A stretch of DNA of 64,000 nt from Streptomyces sp. ADI95-17 (lineage in GTDB: Bacteria > Actinomycetota > Actinomycetes > Streptomycetales > Streptomycetaceae). Below are positions 1-7,565 of the stretch, piece by piece. The stretch covers positions 488,792 through 552,791 of the forward strand of contig NZ_ML123049.1 of the NCBI RefSeq assembly GCF_003846175.1. The letters are read 5' to 3'. The notes below the pieces were generated by a model. The model was not told the origin of the DNA, searched no databases, and worked only from the letters and a program-made list of their open reading frames with translations. The translations under genes were made by a program, and so were the position numbers. Numbering within the stretch: position 1 is the stretch's first letter; the number at the start of each line of letters is the position of its first letter.

Positions 1-2
1 GC

Positions 3-659
3 AAGCTCTTCCACCGCGCCGCCGACGGCAAGGTGACCATCCGCGCGGGCGAGGGCGACCGGATCGTCCCCGACACCATCCACGACCAGGTCAACACCGA
101 CCACAGCGCCGCGCGCACCGCGCTCGGCATGGGCGGCTCCGACACCCTTCCCGGGTTCTTCGGCGGCAAGTACGCGATGGTTCCGCTGGGCTTCTCCTAC
201 CGTCAGCAGGTGGTCGAGCAGGCCCCCGAGGGCTTCGAGTGGACGGTCCTGCCGGCTCCCGCGGGCAGCGCGGGCCTCGCCCAGGGGGTCAGTCCGCAGA
301 CCCTGTCCCTCTCGGAGGCCAGCCCGCACAAGAAGGAAGCCGCGCAGTTCATCGACTTCCTGCTGCGGCCGCCGAACATGGTGCGGCTGGCCAAGGGGGA
401 CTGGATGCTCCCGACCGGCACCGCGGCGCTCGCCGACCCGTCCCTGCACACCGCCGAGAACGGCTGGGCGACCGGTGTGGCCGTCGCGAAGACGCTCCGC
501 CCGGCGCCCGCCCAGTCGGTGCGCGGCTACCCGGAGTGGAAGGACAAGGTCGCCACGCCCGCCCTCCAGGAGTACTACAGCGGGGCCATCGGGGGTGACG
601 AGCTGAGGAAGCGTCTGGTCGACGACGGGAACCGGGTCCTGGCCCGCTACCAGCGCTGA
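3..659 (+). CDS. ABC transporter extracellular solute-binding protein, C-terminal part
   Basis: The frame is open from the first bases, so the start lies upstream of the window and about 218 residues are present. The sequence looks like the C-terminal lobe of a family 1 (sugar-type) solute-binding lipoprotein: a segment GGKYAMVPLGFSYRQQV, then ASPHKKEAAQFIDFLLRP, the recurring helix of these proteins, and a final helical segment around WKDKVATPALQEYYSG. It would capture a carbohydrate outside the membrane for an ABC importer whose other genes would lie upstream. A strong hairpin 31 bases after the stop ends the transcript. The substrate cannot be told. Partial at the 5' end. Confidence 0.75.
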   Translation, partial: KLFHRAADGKVTIRAGEGDRIVPDTIHDQVNTDHSAARTALGMGGSDTLPGFFGGKYAMVPLGFSYRQQVVEQAPEGFEWTVLPAPAGSAGLAQGVSPQTLSLSEASPHKKEAAQFIDFLLRPPNMVRLAKGDWMLPTGTAALADPSLHTAENGWATGVAVAKTLRPAPAQSVRGYPEWKDKVATPALQEYYSGAIGGDELRKRLVDDGNRVLARYQR

Positions 660-689
660 GGCATCCCGCCCCGAAGCGCACCCCGCCCC

Positions 690-725
690 GAAGCACTCCC
701 CGCCGACGTCGGCGGGGAGTGCTTC
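690..725. terminator. Perfect 36-bp palindromic hairpin after the binding-protein gene
   Basis: Two 18-base arms, beginning GAAGCACTCCCCGCC, pair perfectly across the centre. The position, 31 bases past the stop at 659, fits a rho-independent-type Streptomyces terminator without a clear U tract. Confidence 0.8.
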
Positions 726-1203
726 GTGCTTCCCGCCGATTCGGTTTCATGGGCCAAGCGGTACTCGGCCGGGTCGGACCAACGATTACCGACCGGTACG
801 TTTCTTTCTGTGAGTAACCGAAAGTGTCCGGGAAATAGCTCGCAGGCGTCGGTCCGGATTACCTGCATTCTTCGACGTCGGCGATTCAGACATTCAACGG
901 CCTGAATCAGCCTCTTCAGGCCCTTGTGCTCGCGTGTCCCGTACGGGTATAGAGTGCACGTCCTCCCTGGTGACCTGGCGTTCCGTCAGGAACCCTCGTA
1001 CCGGCGGGATGTTGCCGAAAACTGAACGCTCTGCCGCTTTCCGAGGGAAAGAGGTCATTGACAATTCGTTTCGTACTGAGCTTCACTCCTTTCGGCGGTG
1101 AGCGGCACTGAATTCCCTGTCAGAGGCAGGGTGTTGGTGTCACGAACGGCTCAAGTCATGCCCGTCGGAATGCAAATTCAGAGTAAAAGATGGAGGTGCT
1201 GTT
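726..1203 (+). other. Gene-free region upstream of the RiPP locus
   Basis: No ORF here has convincing codon usage. The stretch is less GC-rich than its surroundings (for example 790-900 and 1020-1090), as is usual for promoter-bearing Streptomyces DNA, so the promoter of the precursor and P450 operon is expected here. I could not pick a single -35/-10 pair with confidence. Confidence 0.5.
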
Positions 1204-1284
1204 ATGAAGTTCCTTTTCTTGCTCAAGGACAAGATGACGCCGGAGAAGAGCCTGAAGGCGTACGCCTGGTACCACTGGTACTAG
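1204..1284 (+). CDS. Atropopeptide-type (tryptorubin-like) RiPP precursor, 26 aa
   Basis: ATG at 1204 follows a strong ribosome site, GGAGGTG, at 1192-1198. The product has 26 residues: a leader starting MKFLFLLKDKM, then TPEKSLKAY, and the C-terminal hexapeptide AWYHWY directly before the TAG stop. Tryptorubin A, the founding atropopeptide, is the modified hexapeptide AWYIWY, made from a short precursor by one cytochrome P450 that joins the Trp and Tyr side chains by C-C and C-N bonds. Here the core differs by Ile to His at position 4, and a P450 gene follows 114 bases downstream. The family assignment is by core pattern, size and gene order. The exact product, leader cleavage site and crosslinks are inference. 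It is too short for ordinary ORF callers. Confidence 0.88.
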   Translation: MKFLFLLKDKMTPEKSLKAYAWYHWY

Positions 1285-1310
1285 GCCGACAGGCGGTCCT
1301 TCGTTCCGAG

Positions 1311-1341
1311 GGACACGGTCAGTCGATTCGGGCCCGTGTCC
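1311..1341 (+). promoter_or_regulatory. Intercistronic hairpin between precursor and P450
   Basis: GGACACGG at 1311-1318 pairs with CCGTGTCC at 1334-1341 around a 15-base loop. It lies 26 bases past the precursor stop and 57 bases before the P450 start. A partial terminator or RNA-stability element here would give more precursor than enzyme, a common arrangement in RiPP operons. Function is inferred. Confidence 0.5.
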
Positions 1342-1398
1342 GGCCAGGCCTCATCGGCCCGCCGGGCGCGGGCCCTTCCCGCTTCTTGGAGACCACCG

Positions 1399-1401
1399 AT
1401 G
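1399..1401 (+). promoter_or_regulatory. Start codon choice for the P450
   Basis: The frame is open from a GTG at 1336, but GGAG at 1388-1391 lies seven bases before ATG 1399, and the 21 residues between are low-complexity. The start at 1399 is therefore preferred over 1336. Confidence 0.65.
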
Positions 1402-2442
1402 TACATGTCCGGTACCGGCAGCCGCGCCCGGGACGTCGTCTTCGCGCCGAGACTCCAGGCGCTCCTGAGAGATCACCGGGGCGAGGACGTCTTCCGCCTC
1501 GACCCCGGCACCGTCGGTGTGGCCGGGGCCGAGCTGACCGACCGGATCCTCGCCGCCAGGCCGGCCACCGAGGTCGAGCGCCCCACGTTCAAGCCCCTGC
1601 ACGGGCGGTCCATCCCGCGCACCGAGGCGTCCACGGTCATGCAGGCCATCGGCCGGGACGTCCGGACGGCACTGAAGAAGCCTGTCGGGGCGGTCGACCT
1701 CTCCGGTGAATGGCCGCATGTGGGCCATGTGTTCCTGCGCGATCTGGTGCTGGAGGGCGACCCGTACCGGCTGCGCATCCTCATGGACCGCGCGCTGGAG
1801 CTGACGCCCAAACTCACCTGGACGGTCATCGCCGCGGGGGCGGCGCTGCCCGGCCGGCTCCGCCCCGGCGCATCCGTCTCCGCCATCGCGGGGCTGACCG
1901 CCGAGGCCGGGAGCTACAGCGACCGCCGCTACGCGATGGGGCTCTACCGGCGGGCGGCGGCCCCGGTCTGCTTCACCGTCTCGACGCTCGTCGCCAACGC
2001 GCTCTGGCTCGGATCGCCCTTCGACGACGACACCTCGAACCGGAACATCCTCTACGAGGCGATGCGGCTGCTGCCGCCCTCCTGGAACATCCTGCGCAGG
2101 GCGTCACCCGAGTACCCGGCCCTCGACTCCCGGATCGGCGCGGCCGACGACATCCTGCTCCTGCCGCTGCTGAGCCACCGAGACCCCGCGCTCTGGGACG
2201 ACCCCGACGAGTTCCGCCCCGAGCGCTGGGACAGCCTCGACCCCGACGACCAGCCCGGCTACCTCCCCTTCGGACATGCCTCCGAACGCTGTTGGGGCCG
2301 GCACATGGTGATGCCGCTCGCCGAGATGCTCCTCGACATGCTGCGCGGCGACGGTCTGACGGTAAGTCCGGAGCAGACCGCGGCGAAGGTGCCGCTCGCC
2401 GGCCTGATGGGCGTCGCCGACGTCCGGGTCGTCCGCCCCTGA
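1399..2442 (+). CDS. Cytochrome P450, predicted peptide cross-linking (atropopeptide) enzyme
   Basis: This 347-residue protein is compact for a bacterial P450 (about 400). The K-helix ExxR motif is EAMR at residues 220-223. The heme loop is FGHASERCWG with thiolate Cys298; it keeps FG, Cys and the final Gly of FGxGxxxCxG, but the usual second Gly is Ala. The stretch before the K helix shows no clear A/G-G-x-D/E-T-T oxygen-activation motif. It sits directly after the AWYHWY precursor with no other biosynthetic gene nearby, which matches atropopeptide loci where one P450 installs all aromatic crosslinks. Leader removal would then be done by general cell proteases. Electrons would come from unlinked ferredoxin and reductase. 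The P450 fold is clear. The peptide substrate is inferred from context. Confidence 0.85.
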   Translation: MYMSGTGSRARDVVFAPRLQALLRDHRGEDVFRLDPGTVGVAGAELTDRILAARPATEVERPTFKPLHGRSIPRTEASTVMQAIGRDVRTALKKPVGAVDLSGEWPHVGHVFLRDLVLEGDPYRLRILMDRALELTPKLTWTVIAAGAALPGRLRPGASVSAIAGLTAEAGSYSDRRYAMGLYRRAAAPVCFTVSTLVANALWLGSPFDDDTSNRNILYEAMRLLPPSWNILRRASPEYPALDSRIGAADDILLLPLLSHRDPALWDDPDEFRPERWDSLDPDDQPGYLPFGHASERCWGRHMVMPLAEMLLDMLRGDGLTVSPEQTAAKVPLAGLMGVADVRVVRP

Positions 2443-2534
2443 GGATCCGCGACCGGCTCCCCGTACCCGAGTCCGAACTCAATTTGGTGACCTCGTGAGG
2501 GCTCTGTGAACACGAGGGTGGAATCCAGCCGTCC

Positions 2535-2562
2535 CCCCGCCCGGCCGTACGGCCGGGCGGGG
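2535..2562. terminator. Perfect 28-bp palindrome after the P450
   Basis: Arms of 14 bases (CCCCGCCCGGCCGT and its complement) meet at 2548/2549, followed by TTCGTCTTCC. This is the likely end of the precursor-P450 operon and supports the locus being only two genes. Confidence 0.75.
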
Positions 2563-2812
2563 TTCGTCTTCCCGTGTGCGAAGTGTGCCGGTCGAGCCGT
2601 AACCCCGGTCCGTGGGGCGGATGTTGCGGCGACGGTGCCCGACTTGGGCACGGCTGGCCGGTTTCTTATTACGAAACTTTGTTGTGTAAGTCACAGCCGC
2701 ATGAAGGTCTTGATCTGGGCGCGTCAATCGGCGAGGGTTTCGAGCCAACCCCCGGAGATCTTCCGGCCGGGGGTCAATCCCCCCACAAAGAATGACGAGG
2801 AGACCCCTCTTC
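2563..2812 (+). other. Gene-free promoter region of the subtilase
   Basis: About 250 bases separate the terminator from the protease start. They contain a locally AT-richer patch (about 2660-2700, TTTCTTATTACGAAACTTTG), the best place for a promoter. Short overlapping ORFs here have poor codon usage and are not believed. Confidence 0.4.
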
Positions 2813-4015
2813 ATGGCAATTCACAAGCGCGCACGCCGGGCCAAGCTGACCGCAGCGATAACCGCGGTGGCCGCGGCCGCCGGAGTCACCCTGCTCAACA
2901 CCTCGCTCGCCGGCGCCACCCCCGCCCCCGCGATGGGCACCGTCTACGGTGCCGACGCGGCGAACGCCGTCTCGGGCAGCTACATCGTCATGCTGAACGA
3001 GAAGGCCGACAAGTCGGAGCTCGCCAAGGAGTACGGCGGCAAGCTGAAGCGCAACTACAGCTCCGCCATCAACGGCTTCTCCGCCAGCGGCCTTTCGCTC
3101 ACCGAGGCCAAGCGCCTGGCGGCCGACCCGGCCGTGTCCAAGGTCGTCCAGAACAAGAAGTTCCACATCGACGAGACCCAGGACAACCCGCCGTCGTGGG
3201 GCCTGGACCGGATCGACCAGACCGAGACGGCCGGCGACAACGCGTACACCTACCCGGACAGCGCGGGCGAGGGTGTCACCGCGTACGTCATCGACACCGG
3301 TGTGCGCACCACGCACAACGAGTTCGAGGGCCGGGCCAGCTCGGGCTACGACGCCGTGGACAACGACGACAGCGCCGACGACGGCAACGGCCACGGCACC
3401 CACGTGGCGGGCACCATCGCCGGTGCGACCTACGGTGTGGCCAAGAAGGCCAAGATCGTCGCCGTCCGGGTGCTCGACGACTCCGGCTCGGGCACCACCG
3501 AGCAGGTCGTCGCCGGCATCGACTGGGTCACCGAGAACCACGAGGGTCCCTCCGTCGCCAACATGAGCCTCGGCGGCGGCGCGGACGAGGCGCTCGACGC
3601 CGCGGTCCAGAAGGCCATCGCCTCCGGAGTCACCTTCGCGGTGGCCGCCGGAAACGAGTCCTCCGACGCGAGCGAGAGCTCCCCGGCCCGTGTCCCGGAG
3701 GCCATCACGGTCGCCTCGTCCACGGTGGACGACGAGCAGTCGTCGTTCTCCAACTACGGCTCGATCGTGGACATCTACGCTCCGGGCTCGGACATCACCT
3801 CGTCCTGGAACGACAGCGACGACGCCTCCAACACCATCTCCGGTACGTCCATGGCGACCCCGCACGTCGTCGGTGCCGCCGCCGTCTACCTCGCCGGCCA
3901 CCCGGACGCCACGCCGGAGGAGGTCGCCACCGCGCTGACCGACGGGGCCACCCCCGACGCGATCTCCAACGCGACCGAGGGCACCCCCAACAAGCTGCTG
4001 AAGGTCGTCGAGTAA
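2813..4015 (+). CDS. Secreted subtilisin-like serine protease (S8) with propeptide
   Basis: A 400-residue secreted endopeptidase. ATG 2813 is chosen because GACGAGGAGA lies about nine bases upstream; an in-frame ATG at 2792 lies before that site. The N-terminus has Arg and Lys residues, then a hydrophobic stretch TAAITAVAAAAGVTLL, a signal peptide. Residues about 55-120 form an inhibitor I9 prodomain (GSYIVMLNEKADKSE). The catalytic triad is Asp161 (VIDTGV), His194 (GHGTHVAGT) and Ser346 (SGTSMATPHVVG), with the oxyanion Asn in AAGNESS. It belongs to the proteinase K-like, aqualysin-type secreted proteases of Streptomyces, with no C-terminal extra domain. It is probably a single-gene transcript, given a terminator 51 bases downstream. 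Confidence 0.95.
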   Translation: MAIHKRARRAKLTAAITAVAAAAGVTLLNTSLAGATPAPAMGTVYGADAANAVSGSYIVMLNEKADKSELAKEYGGKLKRNYSSAINGFSASGLSLTEAKRLAADPAVSKVVQNKKFHIDETQDNPPSWGLDRIDQTETAGDNAYTYPDSAGEGVTAYVIDTGVRTTHNEFEGRASSGYDAVDNDDSADDGNGHGTHVAGTIAGATYGVAKKAKIVAVRVLDDSGSGTTEQVVAGIDWVTENHEGPSVANMSLGGGADEALDAAVQKAIASGVTFAVAAGNESSDASESSPARVPEAITVASSTVDDEQSSFSNYGSIVDIYAPGSDITSSWNDSDDASNTISGTSMATPHVVGAAAVYLAGHPDATPEEVATALTDGATPDAISNATEGTPNKLLKVVE

Positions 4016-4065
4016 CCGACCTCGCAGCCGTGACCGGGTGAATGATGCCCGGCACAACGGAATCG

Positions 4066-4104
4066 GCGGCCGCCGCGCTCTCCCCCACGGGGCGCGGCGG
4101 CCGC
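4066..4104. terminator. Hairpin terminator after the subtilase
   Basis: GCGGCCGCCGCG at 4066-4077 pairs perfectly with CGCGGCGGCCGC at 4093-4104 around a 15-base loop, 51 bases past the protease stop. Confidence 0.75.
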
Positions 4105-4136
4105 TCCGTGCGAAGAGATCGTCCTATGGTGTGCCC

Positions 4137-4742
4137 ATGACGATGTACGCGGCGCTGTTGCGCGGGATCAATGTGAGCGGCCACAAGAGGGTTCCGATGG
4201 CCGAACTGCGTTCACTGCTCACCGAACTGGGACACGGGGACGTCCGCACCCATCTGCAGAGCGGCAACGCCGTCTTCAGCAGCACTTGCGACGACGAGAA
4301 CGCACTCGCCGCCGAGCTGGAGCAGGCGATCGAGAAGCGGTTCGGCTTCCCCGTCCCCTGCCTGGTCCGGGACGGCGCCTACCTGGCCGCAGTTGCGGCG
4401 GCCTGTCCGTTCCCGGCCGCCGAACTCGAAGGCAGACAGCTCCACATCACGTACTACGACCGGCCGGTCGACGCCGGCCGCTTCGCCCGGATCGACCCGG
4501 CGGCCTTCCACCCCGAGGCGTTCGGCCTCGGCGACCGCGCGCTCTACCTCTACGCCCCCGAGGGACTGGGCCGCTCGAAGCTCGCCGAGGCACTGTCCCG
4601 GACCTCCGTGACCAAGGGGCTCGTCGCCACCTCGCGCAACTGGAACACGGTGGAGAAGCTGGTGCAGATGACAGCGCCTCCGGGAGCGGCACAGGACGGA
4701 CCGGCACACGGCAGACCCGCGCACGACGGAGCCCCGGCATGA
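4137..4742 (+). CDS. DUF1697 family protein
   Basis: A 201-residue protein with the DUF1697 hallmark N-terminus YAALLRGINVSGHKRVPMAEL, then LRSLLTELGHGDVRTHLQSGNAVF. These are widespread small cytoplasmic proteins without an established biochemical role. ATG 4137 starts the domain correctly; a later ATG at 4143 is also possible. The stop overlaps the next start (ATGA at 4739-4742), so the two genes are translationally coupled. The C-terminal tail (after about residue 180) is Ala/Gly/Pro-rich and probably disordered. Confidence 0.85.
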   Translation: MTMYAALLRGINVSGHKRVPMAELRSLLTELGHGDVRTHLQSGNAVFSSTCDDENALAAELEQAIEKRFGFPVPCLVRDGAYLAAVAAACPFPAAELEGRQLHITYYDRPVDAGRFARIDPAAFHPEAFGLGDRALYLYAPEGLGRSKLAEALSRTSVTKGLVATSRNWNTVEKLVQMTAPPGAAQDGPAHGRPAHDGAPA

Positions 4743-5152
4743 CCGATCCGTCCCCCGGCGTGGCAGCGGCGGTCGAGGGCGAGCTGCGCCTCCTGGACCC
4801 GGTCGTGCGCGCTTCCGCCGACCTCCTCTCCCAGGTGCTGCACCCCGACTACCGCGAGATCGACTCGTCCGGCCGGGTCTGGGACCGGGACACCATGATC
4901 GCCTCACTCACCGCGGCGGACGCCCCCCGCGCCGGCCAGATGACCGCGTGCAGGATGAGCGGGATCCAGCTCGCCGACGACCTCGTCCACCTCACCTATG
5001 ACACCGAGACGAAGGGGCACCTGGCCCACCGCAGCTCGGTGTGGCGGCTGACCGAATCGGGCTGGGAGCTGTACTACCACCAGGCGACTCCGTTCGGCTC
5101 CGCGGCGGACGCCGGTCCGGACGCCGGTCCGGACACCGGCACCAGCGTTTAG
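4739..5152 (+). CDS. NTF2-like (DUF4440 type) small protein
   Basis: A 137-residue protein of the cone-shaped NTF2-like fold. An N-terminal helix ELRLLDPVVRASADLLSQVL is followed by HPDYREIDSSGRVWDRD, IQLADDLVHLTYDTET, HRSSVWRL and WELYYHQATPF, the order typical of DUF4440 or SnoaL-like proteins. Some members are enzymes and many only bind small ligands, so no reaction is assigned. It is coupled to the DUF1697 gene by a four-base overlap. The C-terminus carries a short Asp-Ala-Gly-Pro repeat. It is convergent with the ABC ATPase gene 17 bases away. Confidence 0.8.
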   Translation: MTDPSPGVAAAVEGELRLLDPVVRASADLLSQVLHPDYREIDSSGRVWDRDTMIASLTAADAPRAGQMTACRMSGIQLADDLVHLTYDTETKGHLAHRSSVWRLTESGWELYYHQATPFGSAADAGPDAGPDTGTSV

Positions 5153-5169
5153 CGCCCGGCGGCCGGCGG

Positions 5170-6060
5170 TCAGGTCCGGGCGATGCGCTGCGCCCGGGCC
5201 GCCCACCGGCCGTCCGTGCGGGAGATCTTCACCGGATGGCCGAAACAGTCGCTGACCCGGTCCGTGGTCAGTACCTCGTCCGCCGGACCCGAGGCCAGGC
5301 AGCGGCCGCCCCGCAGCAGCAGCGCATGCGTGGTGGAGGCGGGCAGCTCCTCCAGATGATGGGTGACCAGGACCGTCGCCAGCTCCGGATGCTCCTCGCG
5401 CAGCACGTCCAGGCTGTCGAGCAACTGCTCGCGCGCGGCGAGATCCAGACCGGTGGCCGGCTCGTCGAGCAGCAGCAGCCGGGGCTGCGGCATCAGGGCG
5501 CGGGCGATGAGCGTACGACCCCGCTCACCCTGCGACAGCGCGGGCCAGCGCGACCCCGACTTGCCGCCCATGCCCAGCATCTTCAGCAACCGTTCCGCCC
5601 GGTCCCGCTGCTCCTCGCTCACCGACCGGCGCGGCACCGGCTCGACCGAGTTGGTCAGACCGGTCAGCACCACCTCGTGCACCGACAGCGGGGAACGCAG
5701 CGGATGACGCGGATTGACATGCCCGAGCAGCGACCGCAGCTCCCGCAGATCGACCCGGCCGAGGGTACGCCCCAGCACCTCCACCGACCCCCGGGTGGGA
5801 TGGTTCACCGCGCCGAGCAGTCCCAGCAGCGTGCTCTTCCCGGCACCGTTGGCGCCGAGCAGCGCCCAGTGTTCACCGCTCCGTACGGTCAGCGAGACCG
5901 AGTCGAGCAGCACCTTGCCTTCCCGTACGAGCGAGACGCCGTCGGCCAGGATCACCGGGACGGCGGCTCCGTCGACACCCGGCCCCGGTGCGGGAGCGGC
6001 GGCCGGGACGGGGAGGGCGGAGGTGACAGGGGCGGCGGAGGTGACAGGAACGGTGGTCAC
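5170..6060 (-). CDS. ABC transporter ATP-binding protein
   Basis: A 296-residue soluble ATPase. The first 40 residues are Ala/Pro/Val-rich. The domain then shows Walker A GANGAGKST, signature LSQGERGRT, Walker B LLLLDEPATGLD and switch His in VTHHLEELP. The spacing resembles ModF/YlmA-type single-domain ATPases that act on iron or metal complexes, or on unknown cargo. No permease is adjacent, so the partner is unknown. GTG 6060 is preceded by GAGGAG about nine bases upstream. It lies 16 bases after the aldo/keto reductase gene and is probably co-transcribed with it. Confidence 0.85.
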   Translation of the reverse strand: MTTVPVTSAAPVTSALPVPAAAPAPGPGVDGAAVPVILADGVSLVREGKVLLDSVSLTVRSGEHWALLGANGAGKSTLLGLLGAVNHPTRGSVEVLGRTLGRVDLRELRSLLGHVNPRHPLRSPLSVHEVVLTGLTNSVEPVPRRSVSEEQRDRAERLLKMLGMGGKSGSRWPALSQGERGRTLIARALMPQPRLLLLDEPATGLDLAAREQLLDSLDVLREEHPELATVLVTHHLEELPASTTHALLLRGGRCLASGPADEVLTTDRVSDCFGHPVKISRTDGRWAARAQRIART

Positions 6061-6076
6061 GTGCGGGTACTCCTCT

Positions 6077-6946
6077 TCATGCGGGTGCGAGCGCCTCCAG
6101 GCTGCTCAGGTCCTCGGCGGACAGCCGGATCTCCCGGGCCCCCAGGTTCTCCGTCAGATGAACGGTCGAACCGGTGCCCGGGGTCGGGCACAGCACGGGG
6201 GACCGGTGCAGCAGCCAGGCGAGGGCGATCTGCCCGCGGGTGGCACCGTGCCGATCGGCGATCCCGGCGAGAGCCGCTGCGGCATCGCCGGTCAGAGCGC
6301 CGTTGGCCAGCGGGAACCAGGGCAGAAAAGCCAGGCCGTGGGCCTCGCACACCTTCAGCACCGCGTCCGAGGAACGGTCGAGGAGATTGAACCGGTTCTG
6401 CACCGAGGCGATCCCGGTCAGGGAGAGAGCCTGCTCCAACTGGTCGGCGGTGAGGGTGTCCAGACCGATGTGCCGGATCTTACCTTCCTGCCGCAGCTCG
6501 TCCAGCGTGCCCAACTGGTCGGCCATGGGTACGTCCGGGTCCAGCCGGTGCAGTTGGTAGAGGTCGATCCGGTCCGTCCGCAGCCGCCGCAGACTGGCCT
6601 CGCACATCGCCCGCAACTGCTCCGGCCGCCCCGCGATGTGCCAGGCGGCGTCGCTCGTGCGCACCACCCCGCCCTTGGTCGCGATCACCAGACCGTCGCG
6701 GTACGGGTGGAGCGCCTCGGCGACGAGCTCCTCGGCCAGCCCCGGCCCGTAGTTGTCGGCGGTGTCGAAGAGCGTGACGCCCTGCTCGACGGCCGCCCGC
6801 AACACGGCCACGGCATCCTCCCGCTCGCCGCGCGGCCCCCAGTATCCGGGTCCGGTCAGCTGCGCGGTGCCGTAGCCGAGCCGGCGTACGGGCACCTCGC
6901 CGCCGAGCAGGAATGTTTCGTCGAGTGGCCGTGACATGGAGGACAT
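6077..6946 (-). CDS. Aldo/keto reductase
   Basis: A 289-residue NADPH-dependent oxidoreductase of the AKR superfamily. The catalytic tetrad is visible: Asp and Tyr in FDTADNYGPG, Lys in VIATKGG and His in YQLHRLDP. It has the family's LALAWLLHRSP and PGTGSTVHLTEN cofactor-binding segments near the C-terminus. This is close to plant-pathogen-type general AKRs acting on small aldehydes and ketones; the substrate is not predictable. ATG 6946 gives the longest product. An alternative ATG at 6937 has a G-rich ribosome site at better spacing. It is the first gene of a likely two-gene unit with the ABC ATPase. Confidence 0.9.
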   Translation of the reverse strand: MSSMSRPLDETFLLGGEVPVRRLGYGTAQLTGPGYWGPRGEREDAVAVLRAAVEQGVTLFDTADNYGPGLAEELVAEALHPYRDGLVIATKGGVVRTSDAAWHIAGRPEQLRAMCEASLRRLRTDRIDLYQLHRLDPDVPMADQLGTLDELRQEGKIRHIGLDTLTADQLEQALSLTGIASVQNRFNLLDRSSDAVLKVCEAHGLAFLPWFPLANGALTGDAAAALAGIADRHGATRGQIALAWLLHRSPVLCPTPGTGSTVHLTENLGAREIRLSAEDLSSLEALAPA

Positions 6947-6997
6947 CCCCCCATCCTAGGAGCGTGCTCCGTCCGCCAGGAGCGTGCCCCGTCCGGC

Positions 6998-7414
6998 TCA
7001 GGTGGTGACGGTGAGGATCGCCGAGCCGGTCGTCAGGTGGGCCGCGTTCTCGGCGTACACCCGGAAGTACAGCGTCCGGCCGGCCGCCAAGCGGAACGTG
7101 AACGAGTTGCTGTCCAGCAACGGTCCCGAGGCCCGGACGAAGCACGGCCCATCGGCAGTCGAGGGCCCGCTGCAACCCCCCTCGCGATACCCGGTCGTCA
7201 CCGTGTCCGCAGGGTCCCTCGGATCCCACCGGACGGTCACCTGCTCGGTGGCCGCGTCATAGCTGTACGCCAACCCGGTCGGCGCCGGCGCCGCCGCGGC
7301 CCGCGTGATCCTGGCCGGCGCGGCCACCGCCGGAACGGTGGTGGCTCCAGCCGCCGCCACCAGCGCGACGAGTACCGCCGCTGTGCGGCGGGCGATTCGT
7401 ACGCGGTCTCGCAT
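6998..7414 (-). CDS. Small secreted protein with one fibronectin type III-like domain
   Basis: A 138-residue protein. ATG 7414 follows GGAGGGAAC. Residues 1-33 are a signal peptide (Arg-rich start, then TAAVLVALVAAAGATTV, cleavage near AVAAP). The rest has the beta-sandwich pattern of an Fn3 domain: PTGLAYSYDAATEQVTVRWD, CFVRASGPLLDSNSFTF, LYFRVYAEN. Two Cys residues may form a disulfide. The function is unknown; such proteins act in the wall or outside the cell. It is convergent to nothing and stands alone between the AKR gene and the TetR gene. Confidence 0.7.
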   Translation of the reverse strand: MRDRVRIARRTAAVLVALVAAAGATTVPAVAAPARITRAAAAPAPTGLAYSYDAATEQVTVRWDPRDPADTVTTGYREGGCSGPSTADGPCFVRASGPLLDSNSFTFRLAAGRTLYFRVYAENAAHLTTGSAILTVTT

Positions 7415-7524
7415 GTTCCCTCCAGGATGCAGATCGGTCGGACCGACGGAACGGTACGAGCGCGGCCCGGAGCCCGGATGGCGGTGGACGGACGGCGTGA
7501 TGGCGAACAGCTGAAGCTTTGCCG

Positions 7525-7560
7525 CGCCGGACCGGGACGCGGGAGCGCCCCGGTCCGGCG
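7525..7560. terminator. Hairpin terminator downstream of the TetR gene
   Basis: CGCCGGACCGGG at 7525-7536 pairs perfectly with CCCGGTCCGGCG at 7549-7560. It lies six bases beyond the stop of the minus-strand TetR gene. Confidence 0.75.
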
Positions 7561-7565
7561 ACGGG

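Noticed and set aside
1204..1284. Biarylitide precursor (pentapeptide type)
   Set aside because: Those precursors encode five residues (MRYYH-like). This one has a 20-residue leader and a Trp/Tyr hexapeptide, which fits atropopeptides better.
1336..1398. N-terminal extension of the P450
   Set aside because: No ribosome site before 1336, and the extra residues are Arg/Ala/Ser low complexity.
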